Positions 1 through 6,597 of a stretch of DNA of 36,679 nt are shown one piece after another. Origin of the DNA: Clostridiales bacterium (lineage in GTDB: Bacteria > Bacillota > Clostridia > Lachnospirales > Lachnospiraceae); contig JAQXIM010000095.1 in NCBI GenBank assembly GCA_029007785.1, forward strand, positions 1-36,679, read 5' to 3'. The notes under the pieces are model-generated. The model searched no databases. It was given only the letters and a program-made list of their open reading frames with translations, and was not told the origin of the DNA. Numbering within the stretch: the stretch's first letter is position 1; each line of letters begins with the position of its first letter. The translations under genes and the position numbers were made by a program.

Positions 1-522
1 GGTCGTGGTACCGTTGCTACCGGTCGTGTAGAGCGTGGTGTTATCCATGTTTCTGACGAAGTAGAAATCGTTGGTATCCATGACGAGAGCCGTAAAGTAG
101 TTGTTACCGGTGTTGAGATGTTCCACAAACTGCTGGACGAAGGTCAGGCAGGTGATAACATTGGTGCTCTGCTTCGTGGTGTTCAGAGAACCGAAATCGA
201 GCGTGGACAGGTTCTGGCTAAACCCGGCAGCGTAACTCCTCATAAGAAATTCACTGCTCAGGTTTACGTTCTGACCAAAGACGAGGGTGGACGTCACACT
301 CCTTTCTTCAACAACTACAGACCTCAGTTCTACTTCAGAACAACTGACGTTACCGGCGTTTGCGAACTGCCCGAAGGCACTGAGATGTGCATGCCTGGTG
401 ACCACGTAACCATGACCATCGAACTGATCTCCAAGGTTGCTATGGAAGAAGGTCTGCGTTTCGCTATCCGTGAAGGTGGACGTACTGTAGGTGCTGGTAC
501 TGTTTCCAGCATCATCGAGTAA
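1..522 (+). CDS. tuf: Elongation factor Tu, C-terminal part (5' truncated by window edge)
   Basis: The reading frame is open from base 1 and ends with TAA at 520-522, giving 173 residues. They correspond to the end of domain 2 and all of domain 3 of EF-Tu, which is about 396 residues in full. Visible hallmarks are [13 protein letters not shown] at the very start, [40 protein letters not shown] and the terminal [12 protein letters not shown]-Tu is the GTPase that delivers aminoacyl-tRNA to the ribosomal A site; the GTPase domain lies outside the window. In many Firmicutes tuf closes the str operon and is followed closely by rpsJ. Here it is followed by a terminator and about 12 kb of other genes. 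Confidence 0.98.
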   Translation, partial: GRGTVATGRVERGVIHVSDEVEIVGIHDESRKVVVTGVEMFHKLLDEGQAGDNIGALLRGVQRTEIERGQVLAKPGSVTPHKKFTAQVYVLTKDEGGRHTPFFNNYRPQFYFRTTDVTGVCELPEGTEMCMPGDHVTMTIELISKVAMEEGLRFAIREGGRTVGAGTVSSIIE

Positions 523-554
523 TCGAATACTGCACGAGTTATCGTGATTATAAA

Positions 555-583
555 ACTCCCTGGAATTATCCAGGGAGTTTTTT
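555..583 (+). terminator. Rho-independent terminator of tuf
   Basis: A perfect 9-bp stem (ACTCCCTGG 555-563 with CCAGGGAGT 570-578) and a six-base loop are followed by a run of T residues to 583. It lies 32 bases after the tuf stop. Confidence 0.93.
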
Positions 584-622
584 AGTGGATAAATATTACC
601 TATGTATAGACTGCAGGGATAG

Positions 623-1771
623 CAAGATTTATATATTAACGGAATGATCTCTGAGTCAGAGTATACCGGATATCAGCTTGGCTACAGTGCAGGCGAGGCA
701 CGCAGAAACGCATATGCTAAGATAAAAACACAGTACGAATACGTTCGGACAAGTAATTCGGAGGGAAAGAGTGCGTTGCTGATTCCTCAGTGGAGTTACC
801 GATACCTTCTGGGAGAATACGGCTGGAAAAAGGTGAGTGACAGGGATTTTCTGACCATTCTTCTTTTGATCATGCTGGTGATTCCGTTATGGAATGCGGA
901 CAGGCAAAGAAGTGTATATGCCATCCATCGGGTCTCATCAGTCGGTATCAGGACAATGATCCGGAAAAAACAAAGAATCTGCCTTGGTATTGCAATGGTA
1001 TTTACTGTGTTGATCTCGTCGATCAATCTTCTGGAAGTATGGTACAGATTCGGTTTATCCTATCTTGCGGCACCGATCTGCAGTATTCCAGAGTGGTCAT
1101 TCCTGCCATGGAACTGCAGTATCGGAACAGCATATTTGATCAGTATATTTGATCAGTATTTTACTCCGCGGTATTGTTTATTGCATGATAACAACCGTCG
1201 TATCATTGCTGGCAGGATGTATGGCAGAAAAAGCCGCATTTCTTCTAAGCATTATACTATGCTTCGGAACAAGGATATTGTACAGTTTGGAGATTATTCG
1301 CATTCGCTGGCTCAGGCGCTCCTGGGAAATCCTGGAATTCTGATCCTGGATGAGCCTACTGCCGGGCTGGATCCGGAAGAGAGAATTCATACCAGAAATA
1401 TGATTGCAGAATTGGCAGGGGAACGTATTATTATTCTTGCCACCCATATCGTCAGTGATGTGGAGTGTATTGCGGATCAGGTGATCCTGATGAAAAAAGG
1501 CCGCATTGTCCGATGCGGTACTCCGGAAGAACTGATTCACAGTATGACTGGCCATGTGGGGGAGTGTCATTGCTCCATGACGGAACTTCGCGGTCTCCAG
1601 AGCCATTATCCGAACGGCACGCTCTATCAGAGGGAAGATGGATTGTACTTTCGGATTGTCACCGATGCTCTGCCGGATTCATTCCGTGCTGTCACGATGG
1701 GAATCGGACTGGAAGAAGTATATCTGTATTATGCAGCTGATCGTGAACAGAGTAAGCAATACAGATCATGA
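623..1771 (+). pseudogene. Decayed ABC transporter: permease remnant fused to the C-terminal half of an ATPase
   Basis: The open frame (ATG at 644, no ribosome binding site) joins two unrelated parts. The first part, to about 1160, is a membrane-protein fragment with hydrophobic stretches such as LTILLLIMLVIPLW and ICLGIAMVFTVLISSI. It resembles an ABC-2 type permease, but I cannot name the family. A perfect 13-bp tandem duplication at 1134-1159 then shifts the frame. Removing one copy restores a continuous hydrophobic continuation in another frame, with TTVVSLLAGCMAEKAAFLLSI at 1190-1250. From about 1306 the frame is an ABC ATPase C-terminal half: [20 protein letters not shown] (Walker B and D-loop), then ILATHIVSDVE (H-switch). 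Walker A and the LSGGQ signature are absent, so it cannot hydrolyse ATP. The likely history is a deletion fusing permease and downstream ATPase genes plus the frameshift. Confidence 0.82.
1134..1159 (+). repeat. Perfect 13-bp tandem duplication causing a frameshift
   Basis: ATTTGATCAGTAT occurs twice back to back, at 1134-1146 and 1147-1159. Thirteen is not a multiple of three. The permease-like frame upstream continues hydrophobically in another frame after the duplication, so this looks like an inactivating slippage or duplication event. Confidence 0.9.
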
Positions 1772-1844
1772 AAGAGTAATAATTGAGCGGATCATCAAAT
1801 CTGAAAGGCTGAAAGGGCATGGCGAAAGTTTTCTGCTATGGTGA
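1769..1844 (+). pseudogene. Possible remnant of a second permease N-terminus
   Basis: Just after the ATPase remnant, one frame reads HERVIIERIIKSERLK followed by GHGESFLLW and a stop. The IKSERLK...SFLLW pattern resembles the first residues of ABC-2 type permeases, which begin with a basic SEWLKL-like segment and then enter the first membrane helix. It has no intact start or ribosome binding site and stops at the point where the membrane helix should begin. This would fit an ATPase-then-permease gene order that has decayed. The match is short, so the call is tentative. Confidence 0.35.
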
Positions 1845-1901
1845 AAACGGAAGGAATAGGATAATAATAGAACAATAACAGAATATTAAGAAAAAAATCG
1901 C

Positions 1902-1940
1902 TTGAGCGGCAATGAAAAAAGATTGTATAATTAGTATAAT
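1902..1940 (+). promoter_or_regulatory. Candidate sigma-A promoter for the PepSY-like protein gene
   Basis: TTGAGC (1902-1907) and TATAAT (1926-1931) are separated by 18 bases; a second TATAAT lies at 1935-1940. An SD-like AAGGAGGG at 1961-1968 precedes a 22-codon frame (ATG 1981, stop 2044-2046) whose stop overlaps the ribosome binding site of the next gene. It could be a leader peptide, but the spacing to either in-frame ATG (1969 or 1981) is poor. Confidence 0.55.
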
Positions 1941-2057
1941 CAGAAAAAGAATTACCGGATAAGGAGGGATGCTTATAAGAATGATAAGGGATTATTATTG
2001 TTTGGATTCTGTATCTGTCAAAGACGGAACAAAATATGTGAGTTAAGGAGGTGTTTT

Positions 2058-2864
2058 ATGAAATTGACCTTGAAAAGACTCGTTATAGCCGGAGCAGTAG
2101 TACTCATTGTCTTTGGTATTGCTTGTATGATGGGAATGAAAAGCAAGGCTGTCGATGTTACAGCAGAATATGGCGGCAAAGTAGTTTCTCTTCTTGGACA
2201 CGAAGTCGAATATGTTGGAATTTCCGAGGATGAAACAGCTTTACGGAATCTGATCTATTCCGATGGCATTTATGATTATTATGTTGATCCGGCACAGGAG
2301 TATATCTCCAGAATCGTATTAAGGAACAGTAATGCAGAAGGATATTTCATTGATGATATGGAATATGAGTCGGAATTGTTGTGTAACCGCTATATGCCGG
2401 AAAGCGAAGATCGAACTCTGAAATGTGAATCAAACTATACAGAAGGTGTCGGATATGATGTTTTGTTCAAAGGATATCAGGAGGAGAATTTCACTGGAGA
2501 TGAGGCTCTGATCAATTATGACGAAAAGAAACAGCTTATCATTGCTGTATTTATGCCGAACCTGAATGAAAATCCGCTTCCGGAGGAAAAGATTACGGAA
2601 GGACAGGCCAGTGAACTTGCCATGGAGCAGGCAGAGTATAATACTCTGAATGGCCTCATTGATGGAAGTAAAGAAGCAATCGCTGTGAAATACAGTAAAG
2701 TTCTTGGCGCAGAGAAGAAATACTCGAAAGACAAATGGTTCTGGGTTGTAGAACTGGATGCACAGGTTGAATTCTCGACCCGCGGATGGATACACAAATA
2801 TTATACAGTTACCGTAGACATGGAGACGGGAGAAGTGACAGATACCGCCTGGTCTCTGGAGTGA
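2058..2864 (+). CDS. Membrane-anchored or secreted protein with a PepSY-like C-terminal region
   Basis: 268 residues. The start at 2058 is chosen because TAAGGAGGTG lies six to seven bases upstream and the protein then begins MKLTLKRLVIAG, a basic n-region followed by one hydrophobic helix (about residues 5-27). An upstream in-frame ATG at 1998 lacks these features. There is no lipobox cysteine in the expected place (ACMMGMKS), so it is probably a signal-anchored extracytoplasmic protein. The last 80 residues (ITEGQASELAMEQA, then WFWVVELDA and YYTVTVDMETGEVTD) have the pattern of PepSY/YcdB-like domains: a helix followed by strands ending in a 'D-TGEV' hairpin. The middle part (residues 40-165) is acidic and not recognised. 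PepSY domains are often associated with inhibition of peptidases, but no function can be assigned from sequence alone. It stands alone between its own candidate promoter and a terminator. Confidence 0.82.
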   Translation: MKLTLKRLVIAGAVVLIVFGIACMMGMKSKAVDVTAEYGGKVVSLLGHEVEYVGISEDETALRNLIYSDGIYDYYVDPAQEYISRIVLRNSNAEGYFIDDMEYESELLCNRYMPESEDRTLKCESNYTEGVGYDVLFKGYQEENFTGDEALINYDEKKQLIIAVFMPNLNENPLPEEKITEGQASELAMEQAEYNTLNGLIDGSKEAIAVKYSKVLGAEKKYSKDKWFWVVELDAQVEFSTRGWIHKYYTVTVDMETGEVTDTAWSLE

Positions 2865-2892
2865 TAACATTCCATGAGTATAAAATAGATTA

Positions 2893-2940
2893 AAAAATCT
2901 CATCGTCGGATTAAGGAACAGATCCGACGGTGAGATTTTT
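2893..2940. terminator. Bidirectional terminator between convergent genes
   Basis: The arms AAAAATCTCATCGTCGGAT (2893-2911) and ATCCGACGGTGAGATTTTT (2922-2940) pair over 19 bases with one G-T wobble. A-rich and T-rich ends give T-tracts on both strands, so it can serve the PepSY-like gene (+) and the MoxR gene (-). Confidence 0.9.
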
Positions 2941-2944
2941 CAGC

Positions 2945-3010
2945 TTTTTGAAAGCTTATTGAGAGTTTTTTGAAAACTTATTGAGAGTTTTTTGAAAGGC
3001 TGCTGAGACA
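2945..3010. repeat. Three tandem 22-bp units after the MoxR gene
   Basis: Units at 2945-2966, 2967-2988 and 2989-3010 share the pattern TTTTTGAAA..TT.TTGAGAGT. The first two differ at one base, and the third has diverged at its end. The array lies between the stop codon of the minus-strand ATPase gene (3019) and the bidirectional terminator. No coding role is visible. Confidence 0.88.
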
Positions 3011-3018
3011 TTTTTGCC

Positions 3019-4479
3019 TTAGATGGTTTGCTCCAGGAGACGAACGCACCACTTATCATACATGGAATTTCCATGAGATAATACCCGGCTGCAGTTATCA
3101 TCGCCGGCCAGATCGGATGTCAGGAAGAGGAGACCGGCAGTGCTGTCGGAAGAAGACTCCAGCAGCTCATAGTATTTGTCTGTCAGGTGAAGGATGTCTT
3201 CTTTTTCCTTGTTCAAATACTCCTGTTGGTGAGACAGCTGTTCGGAAAGAAAGGCTGTCCAGGAGGAACGAGGGGTATCGGCTGTTGTTTTATACCAGGA
3301 AACCATCCTGTTTTCCAGGCTGCGAAGTGCATTTTCTTCAAAAAAGTGATCTTCCCAGGATAAGAGACCGTGTTCCTGGCGGATATCCAATGCCTGACGT
3401 TTCTGGCGAAAGAAATCATTCAGGGATGAATCATCCTCACTGCATTGCGATGCCATCAGATCGGTCAGTTCCTTTTCTCGCTGCCAGGACCGGAGCTTTT
3501 GATTCCAGGCAATGGACATGGCCTGGATCTGACGGAACATAACGGAAGCTGCCGCCAGGCACTCCACGCTGCTGTTCATTTTCAGATGGAAGGATGGAAG
3601 GTCTGTCATACTTTGAGCAGGGGGGAAATCTTTCGCTAACTGATTCGTAAAGTGCATGAACAAGTCATAAAAAAGAAAGAAGGAATGGGCAATTTCCTGG
3701 TGCTGCAGATATTGAAGAATCAGGTCTTCGGAAATGATTTCTTCCATTTCTTCATAGGTGCAAAGAATAACAGAAAGGTCTTCCCAGCCGCGGGCTGTTA
3801 CAAATTGCTGACCGTGACTGTTGTTTTCAATCCGATAAAAATGATCCGGGTACACGGAAAGGTAAGAACGAATGGCACTGTGAATACCGTGTCTGGAAGC
3901 ATACTGCTGCCAAATGGATAAATCGGCTGAAATTTCCATATTCTTCACACGGTCCAGGGTTACGATATCCAGTTCCCGAACGGATTTATTGTACTCCGGA
4001 GGGTTTCCTGCCGCTGCAATGATCCAACCCGGAGGAAGGGGATGGGTACCGAAGATCTTATTTTGAAGAAGCTGAAGCATAACCGGGGTCAATGTCTCCG
4101 AAACACAGTTGATTTCATCCAGAAAAAGAATTCCCTCTGTGATTTGTGTTTCTTCCATATAAGTATAGAGGGAAGCCACAATCTCGCTCATGGTGTATTC
4201 AGTGACAGAAAAGGTTTTGCCCTGAAAGGATTTCTCGGAAATGAAAGGGAGACCGATGGCGCTTTGTCTTGTGTGATGGGTCATGGAGTAGGCAACAAGT
4301 CCGGCACCGGTTTCTTCTGATATTTGTTTCATAATGGCGGTCTTTCCGATACCGGGAGGACCGATCAGAAGAATCGGACGCTGCTTTTCTGTGGGAATAC
4401 AGTATTCCCCTTTATCGTTTTTTCTGGTATAGGCGTAAAAAGTTCGGATGATTTCTTTTTTGGCATCCTGTATATTCAT
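3019..4479 (-). CDS. MoxR-type AAA+ ATPase
   Basis: 486 residues. Visible AAA+ motifs are Walker A GPPGIGKT (residues 40-47), Walker B ILFLDE (117-122), sensor 1 AAAGNP (155-160) and a candidate arginine finger in TLDRVKN (174-180). The LQLLQNK segment after Walker B is typical of MoxR proteins. MoxR ATPases act as chaperone-like partners of VWA-domain proteins, and the gene directly upstream encodes such a protein. The ATG is preceded by AAGGAGA at seven bases and overlaps the upstream stop by four bases (ATGA, 4476-4479), indicating translational coupling. The C-terminal 250 residues beyond the lid are less conserved and rich in helices. The substrate cannot be told. The order here is VWA first and ATPase second. 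Confidence 0.9.
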   Translation of the reverse strand: MNIQDAKKEIIRTFYAYTRKNDKGEYCIPTEKQRPILLIGPPGIGKTAIMKQISEETGAGLVAYSMTHHTRQSAIGLPFISEKSFQGKTFSVTEYTMSEIVASLYTYMEETQITEGILFLDEINCVSETLTPVMLQLLQNKIFGTHPLPPGWIIAAAGNPPEYNKSVRELDIVTLDRVKNMEISADLSIWQQYASRHGIHSAIRSYLSVYPDHFYRIENNSHGQQFVTARGWEDLSVILCTYEEMEEIISEDLILQYLQHQEIAHSFFLFYDLFMHFTNQLAKDFPPAQSMTDLPSFHLKMNSSVECLAAASVMFRQIQAMSIAWNQKLRSWQREKELTDLMASQCSEDDSSLNDFFRQKRQALDIRQEHGLLSWEDHFFEENALRSLENRMVSWYKTTADTPRSSWTAFLSEQLSHQQEYLNKEKEDILHLTDKYYELLESSSDSTAGLLFLTSDLAGDDNCSRVLSHGNSMYDKWCVRLLEQTI

Positions 4480-6224
4480 GAGTCGTTCTCCTTGCTTGCA
4501 GTTGAGACGGGAAGATCCAAATCCAGACAGAGACAGGTAATCCAGGGCGGTACAGGCAGATGAAGAAAGCGCTGGTCGGTGAATACAAAAGCGGTTTCGT
4601 ATTTGGTGGGAAAACGGGGATAAATTCCGTCACCGTCAGTAAAGTAGAGAAGTCCTTTCAGCTGGGAGAGTTCGCCCTGCTGCTGAAGCTTTTCCACATG
4701 GCGGAAAACAGGAGTAAAATCTGTTCCTCCGCGGCCTTGGATTCGGATATCTTTGCAGTATTCGATCCATTCTTCCCTGGAACGGATGGTCTGATCCTGT
4801 TGTACTTCTGAGTCACATTGAATCAGATGGAGATTCATTTTCTGGAAGAAATGGTCTCCCTCCATCAAGGTACTTTGGATTTCGGCGAGAAATCGGTGGA
4901 CAATGGGGAGAGAACAGGAACCGGAAGTGTCAATCGCTATGACGAATTCCTCTACCCTTCGCATTTCGGTGTATTCCAGAGGTTCGATGAAAGGCATGCG
5001 GTGATCCCGCTGCCATCCATAATAATAAGGAATATAGTCGAAATTTTCCGGATCCATCTTAATTTCTTCTTTGGTGACAGAAAAACGGCGAAGATATTGG
5101 GAAAAGTCGTACTTTCCCTGTTCCCGTAATATGATTTTCTCTTCGTGACTTCCCGGTGCCAGTCCAAAATGTCTTTTTTGAGAGTGGGAACCCTTCAAAC
5201 CGGCAGCCAATCCTTCCCAGCTGGAATCTGTGGAATTCCGGCTGATATTTTCTGCCAGGGCTTTGTCTTTGCCGGCTCTTTGGCGGGAGAGATACCAAAG
5301 TCGATGGTCGTCACAGCGAAAGAGTGTGAATGCCTGAGACAGTTCTTCCGGGGAACAGGATTCTTTCAGATGCTGATAGACAGCAGTCACGCTTTGGTTA
5401 AGAAGCCCAGGGGGAAAATTCCGGAAACAGGCCAGGGATGGCGGGTTTCCTTCTTCGGGAAAGATTTCGGCTTTCAACTGTTCCGCCTGGAGATCACAGG
5501 CCAGATTCCAGATGTCCGGTTCTGCATGGGACGGAACTTTCCAGTGAAAGAAGAGACAGTGGATTAGCATATGAAGATAATCGGAATAGTCAAAGGAAGA
5601 AAGAACGTGCTTTTTCTGATCGGGAACCATTCTTTCTTCTGCCCCGGATTGTTCTGTTTCCGCATGGTGAATTGTTTTTGTGTCAGCTCCGGACTGTTCT
5701 GTTTCCGCATCGGGAATCGTTTTTGTGTCGGTTCCGGATGGTACGGATGCCGGATAGTGAATGGTTTTTCCGTCTGTTCCCGGCTGCTTCATCTCCGGAT
5801 CCGGGATGGCTTTCCATTGAGAGAGAGCTGGCCGGAGTGTGGGATATTCCCGGCCGAGCCGAAGAGACCATCGAACCAGAGATTGGGGGAGGGATGGAGC
5901 ATCTTTTTTGGCAAGAGATTGGGAAGCCAGATGGGGGTTAGCCAGAAGGATTCGACAGGCTGGATCCGAAACTTCCGTATCCTGCAGGATTTTTCCGGCG
6001 ATAGAGGAGTCGAACCAGGAAGAGGACAGAAGACGGGACAGGGTTTTGGAATCCTTCTTTTCTGTCAACTGCTTAACCGCGGGAAAGGGATGCTTTTGGA
6101 GAAAATGGATATAGCAGGAATGATCCGTCGCAGAACCGTTCCTGTCGAACAGACAGGAAAGCGCAATCGATACTTTGACGGAAATCTGTTTGCTGTTTAG
6201 AAAATGTTCTTTGATGGCATCCAT
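4476..6224 (-). CDS. VWA-like protein of the MoxR partner type (DUF2201-like)
   Basis: 582 residues from the ATG at 6222-6224, which has AGAAGGA ten bases upstream. A TTG 11 codons earlier lacks a ribosome binding site. The C-terminal third is a von Willebrand A fold with a metal-ion-dependent adhesion site: DTSGS (432-436), GGTD (499-502) and TDGDG (529-533). A central segment (about 210-260) with YLHMLIHCLFFH and IWNLACDLQAEQL resembles the putative metallopeptidase domain that precedes the VWA in this family. The expected HEXXH is HMLIH here (218-222), so the catalytic glutamate appears to be lost. Residues 149-206 are four copies of a 15-residue polar repeat. It probably works with the downstream MoxR ATPase in remodelling an unknown target. 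It is divergent from tkt. Confidence 0.87.
   Translation of the reverse strand: MDAIKEHFLNSKQISVKVSIALSCLFDRNGSATDHSCYIHFLQKHPFPAVKQLTEKKDSKTLSRLLSSSWFDSSIAGKILQDTEVSDPACRILLANPHLASQSLAKKDAPSLPQSLVRWSLRLGREYPTLRPALSQWKAIPDPEMKQPGTDGKTIHYPASVPSGTDTKTIPDAETEQSGADTKTIHHAETEQSGAEERMVPDQKKHVLSSFDYSDYLHMLIHCLFFHWKVPSHAEPDIWNLACDLQAEQLKAEIFPEEGNPPSLACFRNFPPGLLNQSVTAVYQHLKESCSPEELSQAFTLFRCDDHRLWYLSRQRAGKDKALAENISRNSTDSSWEGLAAGLKGSHSQKRHFGLAPGSHEEKIILREQGKYDFSQYLRRFSVTKEEIKMDPENFDYIPYYYGWQRDHRMPFIEPLEYTEMRRVEEFVIAIDTSGSCSLPIVHRFLAEIQSTLMEGDHFFQKMNLHLIQCDSEVQQDQTIRSREEWIEYCKDIRIQGRGGTDFTPVFRHVEKLQQQGELSQLKGLLYFTDGDGIYPRFPTKYETAFVFTDQRFLHLPVPPWITCLCLDLDLPVSTASKENDS
5601..5780 (-). repeat. Four in-frame 45-bp tandem repeats in the VWA protein gene
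   Basis: In coding order the units are 5780-5736, 5735-5691, 5690-5646 and 5645-5601. They encode GTDGKTIHYPASVPS, GTDTKTIPDAETEQS, GADTKTIHHAETEQS and a diverged GAEERMVPDQKKH copy. The second and third are nearly identical at DNA level. The repeat forms a polar, probably disordered linker between the N-terminal helical region and the metallopeptidase-like segment. Confidence 0.9.
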
Positions 6225-6597
6225 ATGTCGGAAATCCTTCTTTCTTACCGGTTTCAATCATTTTGATGTTGGGTCTCAGAGTCATGTATTTTCATGGAAG
6301 CATGAAGCACATGACCTTTTGATTCTGATATCTCATTTACAGTTTAGCATACCAAATGAGGAAAAGAAAGAAATAACAGAACGGGGATTAATGTTTTGTA
6401 AGTTGAACTATGGAAGATTTTGTGATAATATCATGGGGGCAAATACTTTTGAACCCAATATCATCCGGATAAATTATGAATACAATGCACGGTAAATTGT
6501 ATTGTATGAAATAATTATAGAAGAGTATTTTAATAACAGTAGGAACCATCGGTGCAGAAAGAGATCCTGCACTGCTGGAATCCCCAAGGAGGAGTTT
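6225..6597. promoter_or_regulatory. Divergent intergenic region with tkt promoter and structured leader
   Basis: For tkt, TTGAAC (6403-6408) and TAATAT (6426-6431) with a 17-base spacer form a good sigma-A type promoter. This predicts a leader of about 160 bases. The leader holds two perfect hairpins: AATACAAT/ATTGTATT (6479-6486 with 6496-6503) and GTGCAG/CTGCAC (6552-6557 with 6567-6572). The second ends about 15 bases before the AAGGAGG site at 6586-6592. No known riboswitch family was recognised. No convincing promoter for the minus-strand VWA-MoxR pair was found. Confidence 0.55.

Noticed and set aside
1969..2046. Short frame (ATG 1969 or 1981) ending on the ribosome binding site of the PepSY-like gene
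   Set aside because: SD spacing is zero or 13 bases and the peptide has no recognisable feature; a leader peptide remains possible but unsupported.
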